Assembly (NCBI RefSeq): GCF_014637085.1
Contig: NZ_BMEU01000011.1
Location: 1-64,000 of the forward strand
Length of the DNA stretch: 64,000 bases
Origin: Comamonas phosphati
GTDB taxonomy: Bacteria; Pseudomonadota; Gammaproteobacteria; Burkholderiales; Burkholderiaceae_C
Direction of reading: 5' to 3'
Below the pieces are notes generated by a model. It was not told the DNA's origin. It did not search any database and saw nothing but the letters and a program-made list of their open reading frames with translations. Of this stretch, positions 7,861-17,953 are shown piece by piece (the first letter of the stretch is position 1; each line of letters opens with the position of its first letter). The translations under genes were made by a program, and so were the position numbers.

Positions 7861-10800
7861 GTTTGCCTCCCAGGCCTTCGCGGCGCTTTGTCAGTTTCAT
7901 GCGGCGCAGCACCGCCAGGCGCAGTGCCGGCACCACGAGCAGCAGGAACACCGGGCCGATGAGCATGCCGCCCACCACGACGGTGGCCAGGGGGCGCTGC
8001 ACCTCGCTGCCGATGCTGTGCGAGAGCGCGGCCGGCAGCAGGCCGATGCAGGCGGACAGGGCCGTCATCAGCAGGGGGCGCATACGGCTGCGGTAGGCTT
8101 CTTCCATGGCCTCATGGGGGTGATGGCCCTTGCCGCGCAGATCGTTGTAGTAGGTCAGGATCAGAATCCCGTCCATCACCGAGACGCCCAGCAGCGAGAT
8201 GAAGCCGATGATGGCCGAGATGCTCAGCACCTGGCCCGAGATGTACAGGGCCAGGATGCCGCCGATCACGGTGAACGGCACGGAGGCCAGGGTCAGCAGG
8301 CAGTAGGTGAAGTTGTTGAACAGTGCATAGAGCAGGGCGAATACCAGGCAGATGGCCACGGGGATGGCGATCATCATGCGGGCCTTGGCCTGCTGCAGCG
8401 CCTCGAACTCGCCGGCGAAAACCACGCGGTAGCCCTGGGGCAGGTGGACCTCCTGCCGGATGCGGCGCTGCACCTCGCTCACGGTGCCGCCCAGGTCGCG
8501 GCCGCGGGCCGAGAACTTGATGGGGATGTAGCGCTCGTTGCTTTCGCGGTAGATGTAGGTGGCGCCGGTATCCAGCGTGATCGTGGCGATGTCGGACAGC
8601 GGAATGTACGAGGTGGCGCCCGATGCCGTGGTGTAGCCGACGCGCAGGTTGCGCACGCTGTCGGGCGAGGAGCGGTTGCCCTCGTTGAAGCGCACCGTGA
8701 GCCCGAACTGCTTTTCGCCCTCCAGCACCGTCGTGGCCTGGGTGCCGCCCATGGCGGTCTGGATGGCGCTGGTCACGTCGCCGGTGTTGAGGCCGTAGCG
8801 CGCGGCTTTCTCGCGGTCGATCTGGATGTTCATGTTCGGCTGGCCGAGCACGTGGAACACGCCCAGGTCGGCCACGCCGTCGATGTGCGACATCACCCCA
8901 TAGACCTGGTCGGCCAGCTTTTCCAGCGTGGCAAGGTCCGGGCCGATGATCTTGACCGAGTTCGCGCCCTTGACGCCCGACAGGCCTTCCTGCACGTTGT
9001 CCTGGATGTACTGCGAGAAATTGAAGGTGACGCCGGGGAACTCGGCGGCAAATTTCGATTGCAGCTCGTTGATCAAACGGGTCTTGGTCATGCCCGGGCG
9101 CCATTTCTCGAAGGGCTCCAGCGGCGCGAACAGTTCCACGTTGTTGAAGCCCGAAGCATCGCTGCCGTCGTCGGGACGGCCGTGCTGCGAGACCACGGTG
9201 ATGATCTCCGGGTATTCGTCGATGATCTTGCGCATGCGGTTGGCCTTGTCGCGGCCGGCCTCCAGCGAGATCGTGGGCGGCATGGAGGCGCGGATCCACA
9301 GATTGCCTTCCTCCAGCGCGGGCAGGAATTCGCTGCCCAGGTGCATGGCCATCAGCGCGCCGCCGGCCAGGGCCAGCGCTGCGCAAGCCAGCACCAGGCG
9401 CGTGTTCTTCAGTACCCAGTTCAGTGCCGGTTCATAGACGTGGTGGATGGCCTGGACGATGAAGGTTTCCTTCTCCTGCACCTTGGCGGGCAGCAGGTAG
9501 CTGGCCAGTACCGGCGTGACGGTGAAGGTGGCGATCAGCGCGCCGGCCAGCGCGTAGCCGTAGGTGCGTGCCATGGGGCCGAAGATCTGGCCTTCCACGC
9601 CCTGCATGGCGAACAGCGGCGTGAAGGCGGCAATCGTGATGCAGGTGGAGAACAGCACCGAGCTGTCGACCTGCGTGGCGCTCAGGTAGATGGTGCGCAG
9701 GCGCGTGGTCCAGCCGTCGCTGGGGCTGGTGCGGGGGCCGTCCGGCCCCTTGGCCATGGCGCGCAGCATGGAGGCGCGTATGGCGATCGGCCGCTGGAAG
9801 TTGCGGAACACGTTCTCCACCAGAATCACCGCCGCATCCACGATGATGCCGAAGTCCACCGCACCCAGCGACAGGAGGTTGGCCGACTCGCCGGTCATCA
9901 CCAGCATCATGATGCTGAAGAACAGGGCGAACGGGATGTTGATGCTGACGATGACCGCACTGCGCAGATCGCCCAGGAACACCCACTGGATGAAGAACAC
10001 CAGCAGGCAGCCGAAGATCAGGTTGTGCAGCACCGTGTGGGTGGTCACTCCCACGAGCACGGCGCGGTCGTAGTAGGGCTCCAGCGTCACGCCGGCGGGC
10101 AGCGTGCCGTCGGAGTTGATCTTCTCCACGGCGGCCTTGACCTTGCCGATCACGTCGCTGGTGTGCAGCGTGCGGTTCATGATGACCACGCCGGTCACCA
10201 CGTCGTTCTGCTTGTCGCGTCCGGCTTCGCCCAGGCGCGGCACCGAGCCTTCCTTGATGGTGCCTATGTCCTTGACCCGGACCGGCTGGCCGCCTTTCTG
10301 CCCCACGACGATGTTGGCCACGTCGTCCATGTTGCGCACCAGGCCCAGGCCGCGGATGTTGACCGACTGGTCGCCCACGCTGATGGCGCGCCCGCCCACG
10401 TTGACGTTGGCGTTGCCGATGGCCTCGAGCAGGTTCTTGAGCGTGACGCCATAGGCCTCCAGGCGCTTGGGGTCGGCATCCACATGGTATTCCTTGGTGG
10501 TGCCGCCCCAGGTCACGACCTGCACCACGCCGGGCACCGTGAGCAGGCGCTTTTCGATCACCCAGTCCTGCAGCGTGCGCAAATCGGTCAGGCTGTAGTT
10601 GGACGGGCCCTTGACCTGGTAGCGCAGGATTTCGCCCACCAGGCTGGAGGCCTGGATCTGGGGCTGCACGCCATTGGGCAGGTTGACGTTGGCCTGCAGG
10701 TTGTTGGCCACCTGGTTCAGCGCGAAGTAGTAGTCCGTGCCGTATTTGAACGTCACCCGCACGAAGGACAGGCCGTAGAACGAGGTGGAGCGGATGTTGT

Positions 10801-11038
10801 CCACGTTGGGCGTGGTGGCCAGGCCGATTTCCATGGGGCGCGTGTAGTAGCGCTCCATCTCCTCGGCCGACAGGCCGGGCGCCTGGGCCGTGATTTCCAG
10901 AATGACCGGGGCCGGATTGGGGTAGGCCTCGACGTTGAGCTTGGAGAAGGCGAGCAGCCCCAGCCCCATGAAGGCCAGCAGGCCCAGCATGACGATGGCT
11001 CTGCGCGACAGCACAAAGGCCAGCAATGGTCTAAACAC
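7853..11038 (-). CDS. RND efflux pump, heavy-metal (CzcA/CusA-like) type
   Basis: This 1061-residue inner-membrane proton antiporter has two RND repeats, each with one membrane helix, a large periplasmic loop and a helix bundle. The TM4 segment contains DFGIIVDAAVILVEN, with Asp395, Asp401 and Glu408. This is the same spacing as the proton-relay Asp/Asp/Glu of CzcA, which argues for the heavy-metal branch rather than drug pumps. The GTG start at 11038 has AGGAG seven bases upstream. It sits between its adaptor and outer-membrane factor genes. The metal or other substrate is not evident, and the sensor kinase upstream is not of the CusS/CzcS type, so some doubt remains. Confidence 0.9.
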   Translation of the reverse strand: MFRPLLAFVLSRRAIVMLGLLAFMGLGLLAFSKLNVEAYPNPAPVILEITAQAPGLSAEEMERYYTRPMEIGLATTPNVDNIRSTSFYGLSFVRVTFKYGTDYYFALNQVANNLQANVNLPNGVQPQIQASSLVGEILRYQVKGPSNYSLTDLRTLQDWVIEKRLLTVPGVVQVVTWGGTTKEYHVDADPKRLEAYGVTLKNLLEAIGNANVNVGGRAISVGDQSVNIRGLGLVRNMDDVANIVVGQKGGQPVRVKDIGTIKEGSVPRLGEAGRDKQNDVVTGVVIMNRTLHTSDVIGKVKAAVEKINSDGTLPAGVTLEPYYDRAVLVGVTTHTVLHNLIFGCLLVFFIQWVFLGDLRSAVIVSINIPFALFFSIMMLVMTGESANLLSLGAVDFGIIVDAAVILVENVFRNFQRPIAIRASMLRAMAKGPDGPRTSPSDGWTTRLRTIYLSATQVDSSVLFSTCITIAAFTPLFAMQGVEGQIFGPMARTYGYALAGALIATFTVTPVLASYLLPAKVQEKETFIVQAIHHVYEPALNWVLKNTRLVLACAALALAGGALMAMHLGSEFLPALEEGNLWIRASMPPTISLEAGRDKANRMRKIIDEYPEIITVVSQHGRPDDGSDASGFNNVELFAPLEPFEKWRPGMTKTRLINELQSKFAAEFPGVTFNFSQYIQDNVQEGLSGVKGANSVKIIGPDLATLEKLADQVYGVMSHIDGVADLGVFHVLGQPNMNIQIDREKAARYGLNTGDVTSAIQTAMGGTQATTVLEGEKQFGLTVRFNEGNRSSPDSVRNLRVGYTTASGATSYIPLSDIATITLDTGATYIYRESNERYIPIKFSARGRDLGGTVSEVQRRIRQEVHLPQGYRVVFAGEFEALQQAKARMMIAIPVAICLVFALLYALFNNFTYCLLTLASVPFTVIGGILALYISGQVLSISAIIGFISLLGVSVMDGILILTYYNDLRGKGHHPHEAMEEAYRSRMRPLLMTALSACIGLLPAALSHSIGSEVQRPLATVVVGGMLIGPVFLLLVVPALRLAVLRRMKLTKRREGLGGKRA

Positions 11039-11077
11039 AGCAGTGCTCCTGTTTTTTCTAGCGGCTTTGCAGCAGCG

Positions 11078-12304
11078 TTACTGCGCCGTCGTGTCGTACA
11101 GGCTGCTCAGGAAGAGCGCGTTGTGCCGGGCGACGGGCTGGGTGGCGTTCAGGCCCTGGGTGATTTGCACCCAGCCGTTTTCGGTCTTGCCGCGCGTCAC
11201 CTTGGTGCGTGTGAACAGAGGGCCCTTGGCATCCTTGCCCATGGCCAGCCATACCACGTCGCTGCCATCGCCTTCGCGGACCACGGCCTCGGCCGGCACG
11301 GCCAGGCCGTCTTCGGGCGCGGCCACGGTGATGGTGAAATCGGCCGTCATCTGCGGGCGCAGCACATGGTCGGGATCGGCCACGTCGGCGCGCACCACGA
11401 AGCGGCGGCTGTCGGCATCCAGGCTGTCGCCCACATAGGAGATGGTGCCGGTGAAGGTCTTGCCGGGCCAGGCCGAGACGCTTACCTGCACGGACTGGCC
11501 CAGGCGGAACTGGCTGAACTCGGACTCGGGCACATAGGACACCATCCACAGCGAACGCATGTCCGACACCACCATGGGCGCGGGATCGGTGCCGGGCTGC
11601 ACCAGCTGGCCCGGCTGGGCCGCACGGGCCGTCACGCGGCCGGCCCTGGGGCTCTTGACCGCGAATTCCAGTCCCACGCGCTTGTCCTGCTCCAGCCGGT
11701 TGATGTCGGCGTCGCTGAGGTCGAACAGGTGCAGGTTCTGGCGCGCCGCGTCATAGGCGGCCTTGGCCGTCTGCTGCTCGGTCTGCGCCTGCAGATATTC
11801 CTTCTGCGCAATGCTGTTGTCCTTGGCCAGGGCTTCCGCGCGTTTCAAGGTTTCGTTGGCGTTGCGCAGGGCGGCGGCGCTGGAAATGAGCGTGGAGGCG
11901 GCCTGCGACATGTCGGGCACGGCCACCGTGTACAGCACCTGTCCGGCCTTGACGTCGTCACCGGCCTTGGCCAGCACCTTGGACACCCGGCCCTGGTAGG
12001 CAGAGTAGACCTTGGCCGTGCGGTCCTGGTTGAAGTCGATCACGCCGATGGCGTGGCGCACGTTGTTGAAGGTATGGCTCTGCGGCAGGTCCACGTCGAA
12101 GGAGGCGAGCTGATCGGACTGGACGCGGACCATGCCCTTGTCCACCTTGCCGGCCACCGATTCCTCGGGGGCCTGTGCGGCTTCGGAGTTGTGCGAGCCG
12201 AGGTAGGCGATGCCGGCGACGGCAGCTGCGCAGGCCAGCGCTGCTGCGGCAATGATGAGGCGTTTCTTGGCGGGGAATTGCGGTGTTGGGGCCTGTGTCG
12301 ACAT
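11078..12304 (-). CDS. RND efflux periplasmic adaptor (HlyD/CzcB-like)
   Basis: This 408-residue membrane fusion protein has an N-terminal membrane anchor at about residues 14-36 (LIIAAAALACAAAVAGIAYL). It then has a barrel-sandwich lipoyl half (YSAYQGRVSKVLAKAGDDVK), a coiled-coil hairpin rich in Ala, Gln and Lys, a second lipoyl half and a beta-barrel. The ATG at 12304 has AAGGAGG upstream and is preferred to an in-frame start at 12400. It links the pump to the outer-membrane factor. I see no His-rich metal-binding extension of the kind some CzcB proteins have. Confidence 0.9.
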   Translation of the reverse strand: MSTQAPTPQFPAKKRLIIAAAALACAAAVAGIAYLGSHNSEAAQAPEESVAGKVDKGMVRVQSDQLASFDVDLPQSHTFNNVRHAIGVIDFNQDRTAKVYSAYQGRVSKVLAKAGDDVKAGQVLYTVAVPDMSQAASTLISSAAALRNANETLKRAEALAKDNSIAQKEYLQAQTEQQTAKAAYDAARQNLHLFDLSDADINRLEQDKRVGLEFAVKSPRAGRVTARAAQPGQLVQPGTDPAPMVVSDMRSLWMVSYVPESEFSQFRLGQSVQVSVSAWPGKTFTGTISYVGDSLDADSRRFVVRADVADPDHVLRPQMTADFTITVAAPEDGLAVPAEAVVREGDGSDVVWLAMGKDAKGPLFTRTKVTRGKTENGWVQITQGLNATQPVARHNALFLSSLYDTTAQ

Positions 12305-12437
12305 GTTCCAGCCCTCCTTGTCTTCAAGCTGCTCCTGTATCGGCCGCTGCCCGGAAATCCGGCGCAGCTGGCCACGGTGGTGCGAGCCTAAATCCGGCAA
12401 GCTTTACATTGGCTTGATGTCGACGGATGCGCCGGTT

Positions 12438-13904
12438 TCAGCCCCTGGCTGCGGGCAGGGGCCTGGCCTGGACCGGAGCCGCTGCGCAGGGCAGCTGGAT
12501 CTCGAAGCAGGTCCCCAGCCCGCTCTCTGCCATCAGGCCTAGCGTGCCGCCCAGCCGCTGCACGATGCGCTGGGCAATGGACAGGCCCAGGCCCGAGCCC
12601 TCGGGCAGGCCGTGGTTGCCGCGCCAGAAGGGCAGCAGCAGGTTTTCCCGCGTGGCGGCATCCAGTGGCGGGCCGTCATCCCGGACCCGGACGATCAGCG
12701 TGGATGCGCGGTGGTGCAGGTCCAGCCGGACATGCGGGCCGCCGTAACGGATGGCGTTGTCGAGCAGATTGGAGATCACCTCGCCCAGCAGCACGGGCGA
12801 GCCCTGCAGCTGGAAGTCCAGCGCCGCGGGAACATGGTTTTCGACGACGAGCGACTTGCTGGCTGCCTGCGCCGGGGCCTGCCAGCGCGCGGCCGACTCC
12901 AGCACCGTGTCCACGGCGTCGAAGCACTCGGATTGGACGGCGGCATTTTCGGAGGTGCTGTCCGAGACGCGGGCATAGGCCAGCAGCTGCTTGACCATGC
13001 GGGCGCCGCGCGTGGCCACCTCGTCGAGCTGGGCCAGGACCTGCGCATCCATGGGCTGGCTGGGGTCGGCGCGCTGTATGCGCCGCATGTCGCCCACGAG
13101 CAGGCGTATGCCGGCCATGGGCGTCTGCAGCTGGTGGGCCGCATCGGCGATGAAGCGGCGCTGCTCGTCCACGGAAGCCTGCAGCCGCTGCAGCAGGGAG
13201 TTGGTATGCGCCACCAGTTCACGCAATTCCTCGGGCACTTCTTCGACGGGCAGAGGGGAAAGGTCGGCATCGCCATGGGCCACCACCAGGGCGCTGAGCC
13301 GCCGGGTGGGCGAGAGGGCCGCCTGGATGCTGTAGTAGAACAGCGGAATGATGATGAAGCCGGCCAGCGCCGCGGGCAGGAAGATGGCCGTCGCGATCTC
13401 TTCCTTGACCTGGCGGCGCTTTTGCTTGGACTCGGCCACCATCACCCAGACCGTCTCATCCGAAGGCGAGGGCTGTATGCGCAGGGCCACGGCCCGCAAA
13501 TGGGTTCCGTGCGGGCTGGCCTGGCTGAAGAAAATGGGTTGGGTATCGGTGCGCGCCTCGATCTCGGTCGCATCGAGGTGCAGGTCGCCGACCAGCTTGC
13601 GCCCCGAAGCCGTGTGGACCGAGTAATGGCTGAGGGACAGCGAGTCGAAAACCAGCGAGTCCGCGGTTTCCTTGCTGGCGGCGAAGCTGGCCTTGCCGTT
13701 GTTCCAGCGCAGCTGGGCGGCCAGGGCCTGGGCATCGTCGGCCAGCAGGCGGTCGAACGAGGTGTTGGTGCTGCGCCCGGCCAGCAGATAGGCGGCGCCG
13801 GCGGCGAGCACGGCGCAGGCCACCCATAGCGCGACCACGGGCAGCATGAGCTGCTTGAGCAGGCTGGGGTTGATCCAGCCCAGCGGATTGAGGCGCAGGT
13901 TCAC
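12438..13904 (-). CDS. Sensor histidine kinase, TctE/QseC-like
   Basis: This 488-residue kinase has two membrane helices (about residues 19-42 and 172-195) bounding a periplasmic domain of about 130 residues of the 2CSK_N kind. A linker is followed by the H-box FIADAAHQLQTPMAGI (His257), the N-box with Asn382 in NLLDNAIRYGG, and the ATP lid GSGLGLSIAQRIV. The GTG start at 13904 overlaps the regulator stop (GTGA), so the pair is translationally coupled. It is followed after 133 bases by the RND adaptor gene, which suggests that it controls the efflux system. The signal is unknown. Confidence 0.9.
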   Translation of the reverse strand: MNLRLNPLGWINPSLLKQLMLPVVALWVACAVLAAGAAYLLAGRSTNTSFDRLLADDAQALAAQLRWNNGKASFAASKETADSLVFDSLSLSHYSVHTASGRKLVGDLHLDATEIEARTDTQPIFFSQASPHGTHLRAVALRIQPSPSDETVWVMVAESKQKRRQVKEEIATAIFLPAALAGFIIIPLFYYSIQAALSPTRRLSALVVAHGDADLSPLPVEEVPEELRELVAHTNSLLQRLQASVDEQRRFIADAAHQLQTPMAGIRLLVGDMRRIQRADPSQPMDAQVLAQLDEVATRGARMVKQLLAYARVSDSTSENAAVQSECFDAVDTVLESAARWQAPAQAASKSLVVENHVPAALDFQLQGSPVLLGEVISNLLDNAIRYGGPHVRLDLHHRASTLIVRVRDDGPPLDAATRENLLLPFWRGNHGLPEGSGLGLSIAQRIVQRLGGTLGLMAESGLGTCFEIQLPCAAAPVQARPLPAARG

Positions 13905-14566
13905 AAGGCCTCCAGTGCGTAGCCCACGCCCCGCAGCGTGACGATGGTGATGCCCGCCGGGGCCAGCTTGCGCCGCAGCTTGAGGATGTAGATCTCCACC
14001 GAGTTGGCGCTGAAGTTGCTCTCCCAGCTGGACATGGCCGAGATGATGCGGGTCTTGGGCACGGCCGTGCCGTGCGAGGACATCAAAAGCTCCAGCAGAG
14101 CGGTCTCGCGCGGGCTCAGGGCCAGCCGCTCGCCCTCGAAATGCAGTTCCTTGGTGTCGGTGTTGAAGCTCAGGGCGCCCATGGTCAGCACGTTGCTTGC
14201 GTTGCCGCTGCGCCGGCGCGTGATGGCGCGCAGGCGCGCCACCAGTTCTTCGGGCTCGAAGGGTTTGGGCAGGTAGTCGTCGGCGCCGTTGTTGAGACCC
14301 TGCAGGCGGCTGGAGAGCCCGTCGTTGGCCGTGAGGATGATGACGGCCAGGTCCTTGCCCTGGCTGCGCCACTTGAGCAGCACCTCCTGGCCGCTGCGCC
14401 GCGGCAGGCCCAGGTCCAGCACGGCGGCGTCGTAATGCTCTGTTGCCGTTGCGGCAAGGGCGTATTCGCCATCCGTGACGGCGTCCACCTGCCAGCCCTC
14501 GGCCTGCAGCATACGGGTAATGCCCAATCTCAGGGCGGGATCATCCTCAACAACGAGTACGCGCAT
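13901..14566 (-). CDS. OmpR-family response regulator
   Basis: This 221-residue regulator has a receiver domain (acidic pair at 8-9, phospho-acceptor Asp51 in VLDLGLP, Lys of the LPKPF motif near 101) and a winged-helix DNA-binding domain from about residue 125. The latter ends with [13 protein letters not shown] and TLRGVGYAL, typical of the QseB/TctD group. It is the first gene of a minus-strand set: regulator, kinase, adaptor, pump and outer-membrane factor. It is likely to activate that operon. It is divergent from ilvD. Confidence 0.92.
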   Translation of the reverse strand: MRVLVVEDDPALRLGITRMLQAEGWQVDAVTDGEYALAATATEHYDAAVLDLGLPRRSGQEVLLKWRSQGKDLAVIILTANDGLSSRLQGLNNGADDYLPKPFEPEELVARLRAITRRRSGNASNVLTMGALSFNTDTKELHFEGERLALSPRETALLELLMSSHGTAVPKTRIISAMSSWESNFSANSVEIYILKLRRKLAPAGITIVTLRGVGYALEAL

Positions 14567-14616
14567 GGTCTTGCTTCAGAAACCGGGGATTCGGATGACC
14601 GCTATTTTTGCCTCAA

Positions 14617-14640
14617 ACGGCAAGCACAAGCGCTTGCCGT
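14617..14640. promoter_or_regulatory. Perfect inverted repeat upstream of ilvD
   Basis: ACGGCAAGC and GCTTGCCGT are 9-base perfect arms separated by six bases. They lie between the divergent response-regulator and ilvD genes, 77 bases before the ilvD ATG. There is no run of T after it, so it is more likely an operator or mRNA hairpin than a terminator. Which gene it serves is unknown. Confidence 0.4.
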
Positions 14641-14717
14641 GGCCCTCGCAGGGGCCGCAATGGTCTTGCAGGGTGGGACATAATGGATTGTTTTCGTCTA
14701 ACCAGCAGATTCACCCC

Positions 14718-16577
14718 ATGCCCGCATACCGTTCCAAAACCTCCACTGGCGGCCGCAACATGGCCGGCGCACGCGCTCTGTGGCGTGCCACCGGCATGAA
14801 GGATGGCGACTTCGACAAGCCCATCATCGCCATTGCCAACTCGTTCACCCAGTTCGTGCCCGGCCACGTGCACCTGAAGGACCTGGGCCAGCTGGTGGCG
14901 CGCGAGATCGAGGCCGCGGGCGGCGTGGCCAAGGAGTTCAACACCATCGCCGTGGATGACGGCATCGCCATGGGCCACGACGGCATGCTGTACTCGCTGC
15001 CCAGCCGCGACATCATCGCCGACTCGGTCGAGTACATGGTCAACGCCCATTGCGCCGACGCGCTGGTGTGCATCTCCAACTGCGACAAGATCACCCCCGG
15101 CATGCTGATGGCCGCCATGCGCCTGAACATTCCGGTGATCTTCGTTTCGGGCGGCCCCATGGAGGCCGGCAAGACCAAGCTGGCCAACCCCGCGACCCAT
15201 GTGATGGAGTTCAAGAAGCTGGACCTGGTGGACGCCATGGTGATCGCGGCCGACCAGAGCTACACCGACGAGCAGGTGGCCCAGGTCGAGCGCTCGGCCT
15301 GCCCGACCTGCGGTTCGTGCTCGGGCATGTTCACGGCGAACTCCATGAACTGCCTGACCGAGGCGCTGGGCCTGTCCCTGCCCGGCAACGGCACCGTGGT
15401 GGCCACGCACGCCGACCGCGAGCAGCTGTTCAAGCGCGCCGGCCGCCGCATCGTGGAACTGGCCCGCGAGTACTACGAGCAGGACGACGAATCCGTGCTG
15501 CCGCGCTCCGTGGGCTTCAAGGCCTTCGAGAACGCCATCACGCTGGACATCGCCATGGGCGGATCCACCAACACCATCCTGCACCTGCTGGCCATCGCCC
15601 AGGAAGCCGGCATCGACTTCACCATGGCCGACATCGACCGCCTCTCGCGCGTCGTGCCCCAGCTGTGCAAGGTCGCGCCCAACACGCAGAAGTACCATAT
15701 CGAGGACGTGCACCGCGCGGGCGGCATCATGGCCATACTGGGCGAGCTGGAGCGTGCCGGCAAGCTGCACACCGATGTGCCCACCGTGCATGCCAAAACC
15801 ATGGGCGAAGCCCTGGCCCAGTGGGACATCGTGCGCACGCAGGATGAAGCCGTGCGCCATTTCTACCTGGCCGGCCCCGCCGGCATCCCCACGCAGATTG
15901 CCTTCAGCCAGAACACCCGCTGGCCCAGCCTGGACCTGGACCGCGCCGAAGGCTGCATCCGCTCCTACGACCATGCCTTCAGCAAGGAAGGCGGCCTGGC
16001 CGTGCTGACCGGCAACATCGCCCTGAACGGCTGCGTGGTGAAGTCCGCCGGAGTGGACGAATCCATTCTCGTGTTTGAAGGCCCGGCCCATGTTGTGGAG
16101 TCGCAGGACGAGGCCGTGGAGCACATCCTGAACGACGAGGTCAAGGCCGGCGACGTGGTCATCGTGCGCTACGAAGGCCCCAAGGGCGGCCCCGGCATGC
16201 AGGAAATGCTGTACCCGACCAGCTACCTCAAGTCCAAGGGCCTGGGCAAGGCCTGCGCGTTGCTGACCGACGGCCGTTTCTCGGGCGGCACTTCGGGCCT
16301 GTCCATCGGCCACTGCTCGCCCGAGGCGGCAGCCGGCGGCGCCATCGGCCTGGTGAGGAACGGCGATCGCATCCGCATCGACATTCCCAACCGCAGCATC
16401 AACATGCTGGTCAGCGACGAGGAACTGGCCAAGCGCCGCGAAGCGCAGAACGCCAAGGGCTGGAAGCCGGCCCAGGCGCGTCCGCGCAAGGTTTCGGCCG
16501 CGCTCAGGGCCTATGCCAAGCTGGTGACCAGCGCCGACACCGGTGCCGTGCGCGATCTTTCCCTGCTCGATGATTGA
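14718..16577 (+). CDS. ilvD: Dihydroxy-acid dehydratase
   Basis: IlvD converts 2,3-dihydroxy-isovalerate and 2,3-dihydroxy-3-methylvalerate to 2-keto acids in valine, isoleucine and leucine synthesis. The 619-residue length and the N-terminal pattern ([20 protein letters not shown]) match the enterobacterial-type enzyme. Fe-S and metal-site motifs are visible: [12 protein letters not shown] (Cys122, with Lys124 the likely carbamylated lysine) and [10 protein letters not shown] (Cys195 to Cys201). Starts further upstream would overlap the regulator promoter region, so the ATG at 14718 is chosen. It is a single gene with its own terminator. Confidence 0.97.
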   Translation: MPAYRSKTSTGGRNMAGARALWRATGMKDGDFDKPIIAIANSFTQFVPGHVHLKDLGQLVAREIEAAGGVAKEFNTIAVDDGIAMGHDGMLYSLPSRDIIADSVEYMVNAHCADALVCISNCDKITPGMLMAAMRLNIPVIFVSGGPMEAGKTKLANPATHVMEFKKLDLVDAMVIAADQSYTDEQVAQVERSACPTCGSCSGMFTANSMNCLTEALGLSLPGNGTVVATHADREQLFKRAGRRIVELAREYYEQDDESVLPRSVGFKAFENAITLDIAMGGSTNTILHLLAIAQEAGIDFTMADIDRLSRVVPQLCKVAPNTQKYHIEDVHRAGGIMAILGELERAGKLHTDVPTVHAKTMGEALAQWDIVRTQDEAVRHFYLAGPAGIPTQIAFSQNTRWPSLDLDRAEGCIRSYDHAFSKEGGLAVLTGNIALNGCVVKSAGVDESILVFEGPAHVVESQDEAVEHILNDEVKAGDVVIVRYEGPKGGPGMQEMLYPTSYLKSKGLGKACALLTDGRFSGGTSGLSIGHCSPEAAAGGAIGLVRNGDRIRIDIPNRSINMLVSDEELAKRREAQNAKGWKPAQARPRKVSAALRAYAKLVTSADTGAVRDLSLLDD

Positions 16578-16625
16578 GTTTTCACTGGACGTCAACGCCT
16601 GCCCGCAGCTTGACCGACAATCCGA

Positions 16626-16660
16626 CCGCCGACTGGCCTCCGGGCAAGCGGCGGTTTTTT
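16626..16660 (+). terminator. Terminator after ilvD
   Basis: CCGCCG and CGGCGG arms with a 17-base loop are followed by TTTTTT. It lies 49 bases past the ilvD stop. Confidence 0.75.
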
Positions 16661-16746
16661 ATTGCCTTGGGAAAGCAGCTGAACGCGGTGAGCAGGCGTG
16701 GCGGCGCTTTTCCTGGGTGTGACGAGGGAACAGGAAGCCAGAAGGC

Positions 16747-17823
16747 ATGCAGCAAAGCTTGAGCCATGAAGCGGCACCCGCAAGGCCGGATGCCAGGTGT
16801 TTCCTGCGAAGCGGCCCGGGACGAGGACTTGGAGCGAGGGCGGCCGGCGTTGCCGTGGCGCTGGGGTTGGGCCTTGCCGTGGCGGCAGCCCAGGCGGCGC
16901 CGGCGTCTTATCCGCAGCGCCCCGTACGGCTGGTCGTGCCCTTCACGCCGGGCGGCTCCGCCGACATGGTGGCTCGCGTGCTGGCCGATGCCATGCAGGT
17001 GCCGCTGGGCCAGGCGGTGGAAGTGGACAACCGAGCCGGCACCGGCGGCCTGATCGGCGCCGAGGCCGTGGCCCGGGCGCCGGCCGACGGCTACACCATA
17101 GGCCTGGGCACGATCAGCACCCTGGCCACCAATCCCGTCATGCTGCCCAAGGCCTCCAGGATCGAGCCGGCCAGGGACTTCGTGCCCATCATCGCGCTGG
17201 CGTCGCTTCCCTCGGTGTTCTCGGTTCCGCCCAGCCTGGGCGTGCGCAGCTTCGGCCAGTTCGTGGCGCTGGCTCGCTCCAGGCCGGACCAGCTCAACAT
17301 CGGCTCTTCGGGCATAGGTTCCATCGGGCATCTGCTCGTGCTGCGCATGAATGCCGTGTTCAAGATCCAGCTGCACCATATTCCCTACAAGGGCTTGGGC
17401 CCGGTGCTCAGCAGCGTGCTTTCGGGCGAGACCCAGGTGATCGGCGACCAGTTCCCTTCCTCGGCGGCCCATGTGGCTGCGGGCCGGTTGATTCCGTTCG
17501 CCGTGGGCGCGCAGGAGCGCCTGCCGGCCTTGCCCCAGGTGCCCACGCTCAAGGAGCTGGGCTATGAGGGGCTGAACAATCTGGCCATCACCTGGTTCGG
17601 CCTGATTGCGCCCAAGGGCACGCCGGTCTCCGTGGTGCAGACGCTCAATGCCGCGGCCAACGCGGCCTTGGACGATCCGGCCGTGCGGAGAAAACTGCAG
17701 GCCATGGGCGTGCACATCCTGGGCGGAGCGCCGCAGCGGCTGAACGAAATGATCGAGGACTCGACCCGCACCGTGCGCGAGATCGTGCAGGAGCAGCGGA
17801 TCCAGGTACCCGTGGACCGCTGA
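16747..17823 (+). CDS. Bug-family periplasmic solute-binding protein (second copy)
   Basis: This 358-residue protein has a long N-terminal region before the hydrophobic signal segment (about residues 32-50, ending [14 protein letters not shown]). [13 protein letters not shown] loop, VDNRAGTGG and [11 protein letters not shown] follow, all Bug features. It closely resembles the protein at 1962-2975 in its middle section ([18 protein letters not shown]), so the two are probably paralogues. The long leader hints that the true start may lie further in. It is alone between ilvD and lgt, without permease genes. The ligand is unknown. Confidence 0.9.
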   Translation: MQQSLSHEAAPARPDARCFLRSGPGRGLGARAAGVAVALGLGLAVAAAQAAPASYPQRPVRLVVPFTPGGSADMVARVLADAMQVPLGQAVEVDNRAGTGGLIGAEAVARAPADGYTIGLGTISTLATNPVMLPKASRIEPARDFVPIIALASLPSVFSVPPSLGVRSFGQFVALARSRPDQLNIGSSGIGSIGHLLVLRMNAVFKIQLHHIPYKGLGPVLSSVLSGETQVIGDQFPSSAAHVAAGRLIPFAVGAQERLPALPQVPTLKELGYEGLNNLAITWFGLIAPKGTPVSVVQTLNAAANAALDDPAVRRKLQAMGVHILGGAPQRLNEMIEDSTRTVREIVQEQRIQVPVDR

Positions 17824-17953
17824 CCCGTCTGCTCCTCGAGCAGCAGCGTTTGGCAAGGGCTTGAGGGTGATTTGCGCTTTTTCGTGGGCATGCCGCCGCG
17901 TTTTACGCCTGTTCACATCCAGGTCGATGCGGCACTGCGGCACAATGCCTGCC

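Noticed and set aside
7799-12391. A 1530-codon open frame on the plus strand across the RND pump genes
   Set aside because: It is antisense to well-supported efflux genes, has a His/Gly/Arg/Gln-rich composition typical of the complement of GC-rich genes, and shows no domain.
14613-16595. A 660-codon minus-strand open frame over ilvD
   Set aside because: ilvD is unmistakable on the plus strand and the minus frame is a GC-rich shadow.
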